From Rhodobacterales bacterium RIFCSPHIGHO2_02_FULL_62_130 (GTDB lineage Bacteria > Pseudomonadota > Alphaproteobacteria > Rhodobacterales > Rhodobacteraceae): DNA of 64,000 nt. The stretch is from contig MHZT01000044.1 of the NCBI GenBank assembly GCA_001828855.1, positions 1-64,000 of the forward strand, written 5' to 3'. Below the pieces are notes generated by a model. It made no database searches. It worked only from the letters and a program-made list of their open reading frames with translations, and was not told the DNA's origin. A program made the position numbers and the translations under genes. Positions 35,659-44,998 of the stretch are shown here, piece by piece. Each line of letters opens with the position of its first letter. Position 1 is the stretch's first letter.

Positions 35659-36704
35659 TTTGCGGTATAGATCTGGTCGAAGATGCCGCCGTCACCGAAA
35701 TGTTCGGGCTGCACTTTATCCCAGCCGCCAAAGCTTGCGATGTCGCGCAGGTCAAGCGTGGGGAAGCGGGCGACGTCTTCGGGGTTGGCGGCAGAGGTAT
35801 CCCAAGCACGGTAATAGTTCTTGAAGGCAATCGCCTGACCTTCGGGGGAATAGAGATACTCCAGATAGGCAGTCGCCAGTTCGCGCTGTTCGTCGGATTT
35901 GATATTGGCCTCGATCAGTGCGACGGGGGGTTCGGCCAGAACCGATACCGACGGCACCACGATGTCGAATTCATCATCGCCCAGTTCGGCCAGCGCCAGA
36001 TAGGCCTCATTCTCCCACGCCAGAAGCACATCGCCGATACCGCGTTCGGCAAAGGTGGTGGTCGCACCCCGCGCACCGGAATCCAGCACCGGAACCTGAC
36101 CATACAGCGCCTTTACAAAGGCTTGCGGGTCTTGGCCGTTCTTTTCCGCCCAGGCCCATGCCCCCAGATAGTTCCAGCGCGCACCGCCCGAGGTTTTCGG
36201 ATTCGGCGTGATCACCTCGATACCTTCACCGATCAGATCGCCCCAATCCTTGATGCCCTTGGGGTTCCCCTCACGCACAAGAAACACGATGGTCGAGGTG
36301 TAGGGCGAGGAATTGTGCGGCAGTTTGGACTGCCAATCGGCCGGCAGCTTGCCGGCATCCGCGATCTTGTCGATGTCTGAAGCCAAGGCCAGCGTGACCA
36401 CCTGAGCATTCAGGCCTTCAATCACCGCGCGGGCCTGTGCGCCAGAGCCACCATGCGAGCCTTGCAGATCGGGGGCATCGTGGCCAAGGCTGACCCAATG
36501 CTCCGAGAAGGCGTCGTTGAATTCGCGGTAAAGCTCGCGCGTGGGGTCATACGAGACGTTCAGCAGTTCTTGGGCATGCAAGCCATGCGGCGCTGAAAGC
36601 GTGAACAGCGCCAATCCAAAAGCCGGAATCCATGCGCGGCAAAGCGCCGTTTTCGCATTCATGTGCCGCAGGTCGGGCAATGCGAAGGCATTTGCGTAGG
36701 TCAT
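35655..36704 (-). CDS. sbp: Periplasmic sulfate/thiosulfate-binding protein (Sbp/CysP)
   Basis: 349 residues from the ATG at 36704 (GGAG six bases upstream); starts at 36716 and 36662 are alternatives, the last giving the shortest signal peptide (MNAKTALCRAWIPAFGLALF, ending LHAQ). The mature protein begins LLNVSYDPTRELYREFNDAF, the Sbp signature, and has SHGGSGAQARAVIEGL (anion binding), then TPNPKTSGGARWNYLGAWAW later. It cannot be told from sequence whether sulfate or thiosulfate is preferred. It heads the operon sbp-cysT-cysW-cysA. A dyad 21 bases upstream is a probable operator. Confidence 0.93.
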   Translation of the reverse strand: MTYANAFALPDLRHMNAKTALCRAWIPAFGLALFTLSAPHGLHAQELLNVSYDPTRELYREFNDAFSEHWVSLGHDAPDLQGSHGGSGAQARAVIEGLNAQVVTLALASDIDKIADAGKLPADWQSKLPHNSSPYTSTIVFLVREGNPKGIKDWGDLIGEGIEVITPNPKTSGGARWNYLGAWAWAEKNGQDPQAFVKALYGQVPVLDSGARGATTTFAERGIGDVLLAWENEAYLALAELGDDEFDIVVPSVSVLAEPPVALIEANIKSDEQRELATAYLEYLYSPEGQAIAFKNYYRAWDTSAANPEDVARFPTLDLRDIASFGGWDKVQPEHFGDGGIFDQIYTAK

Positions 36705-36724
36705 GGCAATCTCCATTTTGACAT

Positions 36725-36752
36725 CGTATCGGCATCAGGCTGTGCTGATACG
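36725..36752. promoter_or_regulatory. Dyad operator candidate before the sulfate transport operon
   Basis: CGTATCGGCA (36725-36734) and TGCTGATACG (36743-36752) form an inverted repeat with one mismatch and an 8-base spacer. It lies 21 bases upstream of the sbp start and downstream of the Rrf2 gene. It is a good candidate binding site for that Rrf2 protein. Confidence 0.55.
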
Positions 36753-36888
36753 GTAATAACGACAGAGTAAGTCGATATTAGCAAGGAAAGATGCTGGGCG
36801 ATTTTTGACGCCGAAAGAGAATTTTATTCTACGATGAGCCATGCGCGATCGCTGCGGGCGACGCGCTTTGCCGTTCTGTTTCAGGTTG

Positions 36889-37353
36889 TTAGGCGACAGT
36901 CGGAGCGGCAAGCACCTGATCGGCCACTTCGCCCGACCGCAGCATATCGGCCAGCGTCAGGGATTCGATGATCAGCAGATAGGACCAGAACACATCGGCA
37001 AACACCTTGCGGATACGGCAGGCCACCTCGTCGACGCAATCATCGCAGCGCTGATAGGCGCGGCGCGACAGGCATCCCAAGGGCGCAATCGGGCCGTCGA
37101 TCAGGCGCAGAAGTTCCGAGATCGACACTTCGGCCGGAGGTTTGATCAGTTGATAGCCCCCCGAACGCCCACGGGTCGAGGCGATGTAACCCGCATTGCG
37201 GATTTCCAGCAGGATATGTTCCAGAAAACGTTTCGGCGTGCCGGACCTCTTGGCGATCTCTTCGATCGTCAGGGCTTCGGGCCGATCCTTTGCCGCCTCA
37301 TCCGCCAAAGTCAGCAGGGCCTTCAGGGCGTATTTCATTTTCTGCGTGATCAT
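36889..37353 (-). CDS. Rrf2-family transcriptional regulator, probably of sulfate uptake
   Basis: 154 residues. The N-terminal winged helix (MKYALKALLTLADEA, EEIAKRSGTPKRFLEHILLE, STRGRSGGYQLIKPP) is typical of Rrf2 proteins. Four cysteines cluster at positions 94, 103, 106 and 112 (GCLSRRAYQRCDDC). IscR and NsrR use three nearby cysteines to hold an Fe-S cluster, while CymR-type Rrf2 proteins regulate sulfur metabolism without one. The extra cysteines suggest a redox or Fe-S input. It lies immediately upstream of the sulfate operon on the same strand, which supports control of that operon. Confidence 0.88.
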   Translation of the reverse strand: MITQKMKYALKALLTLADEAAKDRPEALTIEEIAKRSGTPKRFLEHILLEIRNAGYIASTRGRSGGYQLIKPPAEVSISELLRLIDGPIAPLGCLSRRAYQRCDDCVDEVACRIRKVFADVFWSYLLIIESLTLADMLRSGEVADQVLAAPTVA

Positions 37354-37473
37354 GAATTCGACCTAAACCCTGTGGCACGGCGAATCAACGCCCAGAATGG
37401 TTGCAAGACGGTGATTTCAACAGAAAAACCATGCAAAACAAGCCTGCTTTGCTATGATTCCGCTTATCACGAT

Positions 37474-37497
37474 AAATGCTATAGACATTTAGTATTT
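37474..37497. promoter_or_regulatory. AT-rich dyad before the Lrp/AsnC regulator
   Basis: AAATGCTA (37474-37481) and TAGTATTT (37490-37497) form an imperfect inverted repeat 38 bases upstream of the regulator start, in an AT-rich patch. It may be an autoregulatory Lrp-type site and may overlap the promoter. Weak evidence. Confidence 0.35.
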
Positions 37498-37534
37498 CAT
37501 CGACATGCTAGGGGCGCAAATCGGAGGACGCTGC

Positions 37535-38008
37535 ATGGATGACCTTGACCTGATCGACCGCAAGATCATCGCCGAGTTGATGCGCGACGCAACGCTGCCT
37601 GTCGCACAGATCGCCGACAAGGTGGGCCTGTCGCAAACGCCGTGCTGGAAACGCATCCAGAAGCTTGAGGCCGCGGGGGTGATCACCTCACGCGTGGCAT
37701 TGGTGGACCCTGCACGGATCGGCTTTGGCCTGACGGTCTATGTCGGGATCGAGGCGCTGGACCATTCCGCAGAATGGCGCGACGCCTTTACCGCCGCCAT
37801 CGAGTCAATTCCCGAAGTGATGGACGCACACCGCATGGCAGGCGAGATGGACTACCTGCTGCGGGTCGCCGTGCGCGATATGGCCGCCTTTGATGCTTTC
37901 TATCGGCGGCTGACCGATGCGGTGCCGATCAAGAATGTCACCTCGCATTTCGCGATGGAACGGATCAAACACTCGACCGCTTATCCGATCGACACCAAGA
38001 CCCGCTAA
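37535..38008 (+). CDS. Lrp/AsnC-family transcriptional regulator
   Basis: 157 residues from the ATG at 37535, which follows CGGAGGA; a start 10 codons upstream lacks such a site. N-terminal helix-turn-helix (LDLIDRKIIAELMRDATLPV, then KVGLSQTPCWKRIQKLE) and a C-terminal RAM ligand domain (~60-150) with MAGEMDYLLRVAVRDMAAFD. Proteins of this type usually sense an amino acid. Its target is not evident; it is divergent from the Rrf2 gene and convergent with ilvD, so control of branched-chain synthesis is possible but unproven. Confidence 0.9.
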   Translation: MDDLDLIDRKIIAELMRDATLPVAQIADKVGLSQTPCWKRIQKLEAAGVITSRVALVDPARIGFGLTVYVGIEALDHSAEWRDAFTAAIESIPEVMDAHRMAGEMDYLLRVAVRDMAAFDAFYRRLTDAVPIKNVTSHFAMERIKHSTAYPIDTKTR

Positions 38009-38056
38009 AGCGCTTGGGGCAGATCGCATAAAATCCGATCTGCCCCGAAGACCTGT

Positions 38057-39892
38057 TTATTCCGGGAGTTTCCGCACCGCACCGGTGGCCGCAGAGGTGG
38101 CGAACAGGCCGTAAGCCTTGAGCGCCGTCGAAATCTTGCGCGGGCGCGGCTTTGCGGGTTTCCAGCCAGCGGCGTCCTGTGCCGCGCGACGGGTGGCCAG
38201 TTCAGCCTCTGGCACCGCCAGATTGATCGAGCGGGCGGGGATGTTGATCTCGATCTTGTCGCCTTCCTGAACCAGACCGATCAGGCCACCCGACGCCGCC
38301 TCGGGTGAGACATGGCCGATGGACAGGCCCGAAGTGCCACCCGAGAAGCGGCCATCGGTCAGCAGGGCGCAAGCTTTGCCCAGACCTTTGGATTTCAGGT
38401 ATGAGGTCGGATACAGCATTTCCTGCATGCCCGGCCCGCCCTTGGGGCCTTCGTAGCGGATCACCAGCACGTCGCCCTCTTTGATCTTGTTCGACAAGAT
38501 CGCCTCGACCGCCGAGTTCTGCGATTCAAACACCCGCGCAGGGCCAGAGAACACGAAGATCGACTCGTCCACGCCCGCGGTTTTCACGATGCAGCCATCG
38601 GGCGCGATATTGCCCTTCAGAACCGCCAAACCGCCTTCGGTCGAGAAGGCGTGTTTGACAGACCGGATCACGCCCTTTTCACGGTCAAGGTCCAGTTCGC
38701 GGAAGCGGTTCGAGGTGGAAAACGCCACGGTCGTCCGCACGCCGCCGGGGGCGGCAAGGAAGAAATCGCGCACGGTCTGGTGGTTGGTGCGGCTGACATC
38801 CCAATGATCCAGCGCGGCCCCCATGGTGGGGGAATGGACGGTGGGGCAATCGCGGTTCAACAAGCCAGCGCTGTCCAACTGGCCAAGAATGGCCATGATG
38901 CCACCGGCGCGGTGAACGTCTTCCATGTGAACGTCTTGCTTGGCGGGGGCAACCTTGCACAGGCACGGCACGCGGCGGCTGAGTTGGTCGATGTCGTCCT
39001 GATCAAAGTCGATGCCGCCTTCATGGGCTGCAGCCAGAATGTGCAGGATGGTGTTGGTCGATCCGCCCATGGCAATATCCAGCGCCATCGCGTTTTCAAA
39101 CGCCTGCTTGGACGCCACATTGCGCGGCAGAACCGACTCGTCATTCTGTTCGTAGTAGCGCTTGGCGATGTCGACGATCAGATGCCCCGCCTCGACAAAC
39201 AGGCGCTTGCGGTCGGCGTGGGTGGCAAGGGTCGATCCGTTACCGGGCAGCGACAGGCCGAGTGCTTCGGTCAGGCAGTTCATCGAGTTGGCGGTAAACA
39301 TGCCGGAACAGGAACCACAGGTCGGGCAGGCCTCTTTCTCAATCGCGTCAACTTCGGCGTCGGTATAGGCGTCATCGGCGGCCACAACCATCGCATCCAC
39401 CAGATCGAGCGCCAGTTCGCGGCCCTTCACAAAGGCCTTGCCCGCCTCCATCGGCCCGCCGGACACGAACACGCAGGGGATGTTCAGGCGCATCGCGGCC
39501 ATCAGCATGCCGGGGGTGATCTTGTCGCAGTTCGAGATGCAAACCATCGCATCGGCGCAATGGGCGTTGACCATGTATTCCACCGAATCCGCGATCAACT
39601 CGCGCGAGGGCAGCGAATAGAGCATCCCGTCATGGCCCATCGCAATGCCGTCATCCACGGCGATGGTGTTGAATTCCTTGGCGACACCGCCCGCCGCCTC
39701 GACCTCGCGCGCGACCATCTGGCCAAGGTCTTTCAGGTGGACGTGGCCGGGAACGAACTGGGTGAACGAGTTGACGATGGCGATGATCGGCTTGCCGAAA
39801 TCGCTGTCCTTCATCCCCGTGGCCCGCCAAAGGCCGCGCGCACCGGCCATGTTGCGGCCGTGGGTCGTGGTTCTAGAGCGGTATGCGGGCAT
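38057..39892 (-). CDS. ilvD: Dihydroxy-acid dehydratase IlvD
   Basis: 611 residues, the usual length. It converts 2,3-dihydroxy-isovalerate and its methylvalerate analogue to the 2-keto acids in valine/isoleucine synthesis. Fe-S and metal ligands are visible: [13 protein letters not shown] and [20 protein letters not shown]. The N-terminus ([20 protein letters not shown]) and C-terminal [20 protein letters not shown] match the long Fe4S4-type IlvD group. It is a single gene, convergent with the Lrp-type gene. Confidence 0.97.
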   Translation of the reverse strand: MPAYRSRTTTHGRNMAGARGLWRATGMKDSDFGKPIIAIVNSFTQFVPGHVHLKDLGQMVAREVEAAGGVAKEFNTIAVDDGIAMGHDGMLYSLPSRELIADSVEYMVNAHCADAMVCISNCDKITPGMLMAAMRLNIPCVFVSGGPMEAGKAFVKGRELALDLVDAMVVAADDAYTDAEVDAIEKEACPTCGSCSGMFTANSMNCLTEALGLSLPGNGSTLATHADRKRLFVEAGHLIVDIAKRYYEQNDESVLPRNVASKQAFENAMALDIAMGGSTNTILHILAAAHEGGIDFDQDDIDQLSRRVPCLCKVAPAKQDVHMEDVHRAGGIMAILGQLDSAGLLNRDCPTVHSPTMGAALDHWDVSRTNHQTVRDFFLAAPGGVRTTVAFSTSNRFRELDLDREKGVIRSVKHAFSTEGGLAVLKGNIAPDGCIVKTAGVDESIFVFSGPARVFESQNSAVEAILSNKIKEGDVLVIRYEGPKGGPGMQEMLYPTSYLKSKGLGKACALLTDGRFSGGTSGLSIGHVSPEAASGGLIGLVQEGDKIEINIPARSINLAVPEAELATRRAAQDAAGWKPAKPRPRKISTALKAYGLFATSAATGAVRKLPE

Positions 39893-40025
39893 GATGCGTT
39901 CCTTGTTTGGGGCAGAGTCGGGCTTTGATGCAGCGCATATGACATGGCCTGTGTCGCGGTCTGGATCAAGAGTGCAAACGGCCCCGCGCGAAGGATTGAT
40001 GGATGGCGAAGGGCGGGCTATGGCT

Positions 40026-40043
40026 TACTATAACGTTATAGTA
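40026..40043. promoter_or_regulatory. 18-bp perfect palindrome before the GH3 gene (LacI-type operator candidate)
   Basis: TACTATAACGTTATAGTA is perfectly self-complementary with a central CG, the layout of LacI/GalR-family operators. It lies 32 bases upstream of the beta-glucosidase start, where a repressor would block the promoter. No LacI gene is adjacent. Confidence 0.65.
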
Positions 40044-40075
40044 GACCGAATCCCCGCCGCTCGAAAGGCCAAGCC

Positions 40076-42523
40076 ATGACCGAAGACCGCATCACCGCCC
40101 TTGTGGACCAGATGACGCTGGAGGAGCAGGTCTCGATCCTGTCAGGCGCGGATTTCTGGTCGCTGCCTGCGGTGGAGCGTTTGGGGATTGGCAAGCTGCG
40201 GGTGACGGACGGCCCGAACGGCGCACGCGGGGGTGGATCGCTGATCGGCGGGGTAAGGTCGGCCAGCTTTCCGGTAGGGATTGCTTTGGGGGCGACGTGG
40301 AACCCCGATCTGCTGGCGGAAATCGGTGCCGCCTTGGCGGATGAGGTGAAATCCAAGGGCGCGCATGTGCTGCTGGCCCCTACCGTCAACATCCATCGGT
40401 CGGTCACCAATGGCCGGAATTTCGAGTGCTATTCGGAAGACCCCGAACTGACGGCAGCACTGGCGGTGGCCTATATTCGCGGGCTGCAAGGCCAAGGCGT
40501 CAGCGCCACGATCAAGCATTATGCCGGCAATGAAAGCGAGATCGAGAGGACCACGATCAGCTCGAACATCGACGAACGCGCGCTGCGCGAGATTTACCTG
40601 CGCCCGTTCGAAGCTGCGGTGAAAGAGGCGGGCGTCTGGGGGATCATGTCCTCTTACAACAAGCTGAACGGCACCTATGCGGCGGAAAACCACTGGCTGC
40701 TGACCGAGGTGCTGCGCGGCGACTGGGGCTATGATGGCATTGTGATGTCGGACTGGTTCGGCTCGCGCAGCACCGCCCCCACGGTGAATGGCGGGCTTGA
40801 TCTTGAGATGCCGGGCCCGACTCGGGATCGCGGGGCGAAACTTGTCGCGGCGGTGCAGGCGGGCGAGGTGTCGCGCGAAACCGTGCGGCTGCGGGCGCTG
40901 AACATGCTGCGGCTGATGGCGCGGGTCGGGTCGCTAGACGATCACCGCCCGCATGTGGAACGCGCCGATGACCGCCGCGAACACCGCGCCCTGATCCGGC
41001 GCGCGGGTGCCGAGGCTGCGGTGTTGTTGAAGAATGACGGGCTGCTGCCCTTGTCCGCCCCTAAGGGCAAGATTGCTGTGATTGGTCCCAACGCGAAAAT
41101 CGCGCAGATCATGGGGGGAGGCTCGGCCCAGTTGAACCCGCATTACGCTGTCAGCCCGTGGCAGGGCTTGGCTGCGCGGTTGGGCGAAGATGCGCTGACC
41201 TACGCGCAAGGCTGCACCAACCATCGCTGGGAGCCGCTTTGGACCGGCGATCTGACGCTTGATTTCTATGGCACCCCGAACCTGACCGGCCCCGTCGTGC
41301 ATAGCGAACCGATGACCGAGGCCGCGACGTTCTGGATTCCGCCCTTTGGCGGCGACAAGGTGGACCCCTCCAATTTCTCGGCCCGTATCCGTGGCAGCTA
41401 TACGCCGCAGGTCAGCGGGGTGCATCGCTTTGGCATCTATTCGGCAGGCTTTTCGCGGATGTTTGTCGATGGCCTTCTGGTGGCCGATGCGTGGTCGGGC
41501 TGGAAAAAGGGCCGCACCGTATTCGAGGAAGGCTGTGACGAGGTGGTGGGCGAAGCCGATCTGACCGCAGGCACCGCGCATGACATCGTGATCGAGTTTG
41601 GCGTGCGGACTTCGGACAATCTGGTGCTGTCGGCGCTGCGTGCTGGCATTGCGCGCCCGTTGGGCGATGCAGATATTGCCGAGGCCGCGCGGGTGGCGGC
41701 GGCTGCCGAAACGGCGGTGGTGTTTGTGGGCCGTTCGGGTGAGTGGGATACCGAAGGCAGCGACCTTGAGGGTATCGGATTGCCAGGGCGTCAGGATGAG
41801 TTGGTCGCGGCGGTGCTGGCCGCCAACCCGCGCACGGTGGTCGTGCTGCAAACCGGCGGGCCGGTGGAACTGCCGTGGATGGCAGATGCACCTGCAATCT
41901 TGCAGGCTTGGTATCCGGGTCAGGAGTGCGGCAATGCGATTGCCGATGTGCTGTTTGGCGATGCCGAACCCTCTGGCCGTCTGCCGCAAACCTTCCCGAA
42001 ACGCTGGGAGGACAACCCCACCCGCAGCCAAGACCCCGAGGTTTATCCGGGCCTGAATGGGCATGTCCGCTATGAGGAAGGGCTTTTCATCGGCTATCGG
42101 CATTATGACCGGCAAGGTCTGGAGCCGATGTTTCCCTTCGGGCATGGCCTTGGCTATACCAGCTTTGATCTGACCGATTTGCAGGTGGTGGCGTCGGGCG
42201 ATGGCGCAAAGCTTTCGGCACGGGTGACGAACACCGGTGCGCGGGCAGGCAGCACGGTGGTGCAGGTCTATGTCGGGGATATTGAGTCGTCGGCGCCGCG
42301 ACCCGCGCGGGAATTGAAAACATTTTCCAAGATTTTACTGGCCGCAGGCGAAACCCGCGAGATCAGCCTTGACCTGCCCGCCCGCGCCTTTGCCTTCTGG
42401 GACGATGCCGCGCGGTGCTGGCGGGTAGAGGCGGGCGCATTCCGCATAGAGGCCGGTTTTTCCGCCGCCGATATTCGCGCTGTGGCAGAGCTGGTTTTGG
42501 GTGCCAACACGATGGCACCCTGA
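40076..42523 (+). CDS. Glycoside hydrolase family 3 beta-glucosidase with PA14 insert
   Basis: 815 residues. GH3 N-domain (~1-290) with the catalytic nucleophile Asp226 in GIVMSDWFGS and substrate-binding KHYAGNESEIERT; GH3 C-domain interrupted by a PA14-like beta domain (~385-530, with FSARIRGSYTPQVSGVHRFG); C-terminal fibronectin-III-like domain (~740-800). This layout is that of BglX/Bgl3B-type enzymes which hydrolyse terminal beta-glucosides and related sugars. There is no signal peptide, so it is cytoplasmic and must act on imported oligosaccharides. No transporter is adjacent. A palindrome upstream suggests sugar-responsive repression. Confidence 0.93.
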   Translation: MTEDRITALVDQMTLEEQVSILSGADFWSLPAVERLGIGKLRVTDGPNGARGGGSLIGGVRSASFPVGIALGATWNPDLLAEIGAALADEVKSKGAHVLLAPTVNIHRSVTNGRNFECYSEDPELTAALAVAYIRGLQGQGVSATIKHYAGNESEIERTTISSNIDERALREIYLRPFEAAVKEAGVWGIMSSYNKLNGTYAAENHWLLTEVLRGDWGYDGIVMSDWFGSRSTAPTVNGGLDLEMPGPTRDRGAKLVAAVQAGEVSRETVRLRALNMLRLMARVGSLDDHRPHVERADDRREHRALIRRAGAEAAVLLKNDGLLPLSAPKGKIAVIGPNAKIAQIMGGGSAQLNPHYAVSPWQGLAARLGEDALTYAQGCTNHRWEPLWTGDLTLDFYGTPNLTGPVVHSEPMTEAATFWIPPFGGDKVDPSNFSARIRGSYTPQVSGVHRFGIYSAGFSRMFVDGLLVADAWSGWKKGRTVFEEGCDEVVGEADLTAGTAHDIVIEFGVRTSDNLVLSALRAGIARPLGDADIAEAARVAAAAETAVVFVGRSGEWDTEGSDLEGIGLPGRQDELVAAVLAANPRTVVVLQTGGPVELPWMADAPAILQAWYPGQECGNAIADVLFGDAEPSGRLPQTFPKRWEDNPTRSQDPEVYPGLNGHVRYEEGLFIGYRHYDRQGLEPMFPFGHGLGYTSFDLTDLQVVASGDGAKLSARVTNTGARAGSTVVQVYVGDIESSAPRPARELKTFSKILLAAGETREISLDLPARAFAFWDDAARCWRVEAGAFRIEAGFSAADIRAVAELVLGANTMAP

Positions 42524-42604
42524 CCGCAGCCCACGTCAAACGACTCTCTGGACATAACTGTCCAGATGCCGCATTCTGTTCCCGACGGTCTGCGGAGGGA
42601 TGGC

Positions 42605-44998
42605 ATGAAGGCGCATTACAGGGCGGTTGTGATTGGCGGCGGCGTGGTGGGGGCGTCTGTGCTGTATCACCTTGCGAAATTCGGCTGGAGCGATGTCGCC
42701 CTGATCGAACGGGCCGAGTTGACGGCAGGGTCAACATGGCATGCGGCGGCGGGGTTTCATGCGCTGAACGCGGACCCGAATATTGCGGCGCTACAGGATT
42801 ACACGATCCGGCTTTATCCCGAAATCGAAGCTGAAAGCGGCCAAAGCTGTGGGTTGCACATGACCGGCGGCGTCAGCTTTGCCTCGACCCCGGATCGGTG
42901 GGAGTGGCTGCAATCGGCTTGGGCGGTGTTTCAGGCGATCGGGGTGGAAACCTCGCGGCTTGTGACGCCCGAGGAAATCCACGCGATGAATCCGTTGCTG
43001 GATATGACCGGCATCAAGGGTGGGTTGCATGATGTGGCCGAAGGGTATCTTGACCCGAACGGCACCACCCACGCCTATGCCAAAGCCGCGCAGAAACGCG
43101 GGGCCGATGTGATCCTGCGCAACCGCGTGCTGTCGATTGCGCCGCGCGCGGGCGGTGGCTTTGATCTGATGACCGAACAGGGATCGATCTTTGCTGAAAA
43201 CGTGGTGAACGCGGGCGGGCTTTGGGCGAAACAGGTCGGGCGGATGGTCGGGCTGGATCTGCCCGTGACGCCGATGGAGCATCATTATCTGGTCACCGAA
43301 AGCCTGCCGGAACTGGCCGACCGCCGAGACGAGTTGCCCGTGACAGTCGATCTGGACGGGTTTTCCTATGCGCGGCAGGAACAGAAGGGCTATCTGCTGG
43401 GCGTTTACGAACGCAATCCGCGCCATTGGCAGATGGAAGGCGCACCGTGGGATTACGGGATGGAGTTGATCCCCGAAGACATCGACCGCATTGCTCCGGA
43501 ACTGGAGATCGCCTTTGCCCGCTATCCGTCGCTGCAGCGCGCGGGGATCAAGCGGTGGATCAACGGCGCTTTCACCTTCACGCCCGACGGCAATCCACTG
43601 GTGGGGCCTGTGGGGCCGCGTGGCTATTGGGTGGCCTGCGGGGTGATGGCGGGGTTCAGTCAGGGCGGCGGCGTGGGCAAGGCCTTGGCGGAATGGATGA
43701 TCCACGGCACCCCCGCGCAGGATGTTTACGGCATGGATGTGGCCCGCTATGACGCGTTCCATGCCAACCGCGACTACCTGCGCCAGACCACGGGGCAGTT
43801 CTATTCCCGCCGTTTCGTGATGACCTTTCCGAATGAGCAACTGCCCGCCGCGCGCCCGCTGAAAACAGCACCCGCCCATGCCGAGATGACGGCGGCGGGC
43901 TGTCGCTGGGGCGTAAGCTGGGGGCTGGAGGTGCCGCTGTATTTTGCGCCCTCGCCGGATTTCGTGGAAACCGGCAGTCTGCGGCGGTCCGAGGCGTTTC
44001 CGGTGATCGGTGCGGAATGTCAGGCGGTGCGGCAGGCAGCGGGCCTGCTGGATATTTCCGGTTTCTCGCGGTTCGAGGTTTCGGGTGCGGGGGCTGCGGC
44101 GTGGCTGGACAGGCTGCTGGCCTCTTCATTGCCCAAAACGGGCCGCGCGCGTCTGGCTCCGATGTTGGCCGAGGATGGTCGGCTGAAGGGCGATCTGACG
44201 GTGTTCAACTGGGGCGACGGCACCTATTGGCTGATGGGGTCGTATTACCTGCGCGCCTTCCATTTGCGCTGGTTTGCCGATCATGCTGCGGCAAATGCTG
44301 CGGTGCGCGACATTTCCGATGATGTCGTCGGGTTCTCGATCAACGGGCCGCGCGCCCGTGAGGTGCTGGAACGGCTGGCGGGGCCGGTGGGCTTGCCCCT
44401 TATGGGCTGTGCCGAGATGGATGTGGGCATGCTGCGGGCCAAGGTGGCGCGGCTGTCGCTGTCAGGCGAGTTGGCCTATGAGATCAACTGCCCTGCGGCC
44501 TTCCACAGCACCTTGCGGCGGCAGATTTTGGCGGCGGGGGCGGATCTTGGACTGCGCGAGATCGGCTTCGCGGCGATGCTTTCGCTGCGGCTTGAGAAAA
44601 GCTTTGGCATCTGGAACGCGGAGTATGGCCAGTCCTACACGCCCGCGATGACGGGGCTGGACCGCTGGATTGCGGCGGACAAGGGCGATTTCATCGGGCG
44701 CGCGGCCTATCTGGCGGCCCCCCCGCCGGAAAGGCGCATCGTGATGCTGGAAGTAGATGCCACGGATGCGGATTGTTCGGGGTTCGAACCGATCTGGCTG
44801 AACGGGCAGAAGGTCGGCTTTACCACTTCGGGCGGCTATGGCCACAGCCTGAAACGCAGTTTTGCGTTGGGGCAGGTGCGATCTGATCTGGCGGTGGCCG
44901 GGACGGAACTGGGCGTACATGTGGTGGGGCAACTGCGGAAAGCTGTGGTGATCGAGATGTCACCCTATGATCCAGACGGCGAAAGGATGCGGGCATGA
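42605..44998 (+). CDS. FAD-dependent sarcosine/dimethylglycine dehydrogenase-like protein with GcvT domain
   Basis: 797 residues from ATG 42605, preceded by CGGAGGGA; an ATG 13 codons upstream lacks a ribosome site. N-terminal FAD-binding fold (VVIGGGVVGASVLYHLAKFG) with the TAGSTWHAAAGFH segment, where the His is the usual covalent FAD attachment site in this family. Residues ~420-797 form the aminomethyltransferase (GcvT-like) part that passes the oxidised methyl group to tetrahydrofolate. Likely substrate is an N-methylated amine such as dimethylglycine or sarcosine. It overlaps the MttB-like gene by ATGA (44995-44998), so the two act together. Confidence 0.9.
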   Translation: MKAHYRAVVIGGGVVGASVLYHLAKFGWSDVALIERAELTAGSTWHAAAGFHALNADPNIAALQDYTIRLYPEIEAESGQSCGLHMTGGVSFASTPDRWEWLQSAWAVFQAIGVETSRLVTPEEIHAMNPLLDMTGIKGGLHDVAEGYLDPNGTTHAYAKAAQKRGADVILRNRVLSIAPRAGGGFDLMTEQGSIFAENVVNAGGLWAKQVGRMVGLDLPVTPMEHHYLVTESLPELADRRDELPVTVDLDGFSYARQEQKGYLLGVYERNPRHWQMEGAPWDYGMELIPEDIDRIAPELEIAFARYPSLQRAGIKRWINGAFTFTPDGNPLVGPVGPRGYWVACGVMAGFSQGGGVGKALAEWMIHGTPAQDVYGMDVARYDAFHANRDYLRQTTGQFYSRRFVMTFPNEQLPAARPLKTAPAHAEMTAAGCRWGVSWGLEVPLYFAPSPDFVETGSLRRSEAFPVIGAECQAVRQAAGLLDISGFSRFEVSGAGAAAWLDRLLASSLPKTGRARLAPMLAEDGRLKGDLTVFNWGDGTYWLMGSYYLRAFHLRWFADHAAANAAVRDISDDVVGFSINGPRAREVLERLAGPVGLPLMGCAEMDVGMLRAKVARLSLSGELAYEINCPAAFHSTLRRQILAAGADLGLREIGFAAMLSLRLEKSFGIWNAEYGQSYTPAMTGLDRWIAADKGDFIGRAAYLAAPPPERRIVMLEVDATDADCSGFEPIWLNGQKVGFTTSGGYGHSLKRSFALGQVRSDLAVAGTELGVHVVGQLRKAVVIEMSPYDPDGERMRA

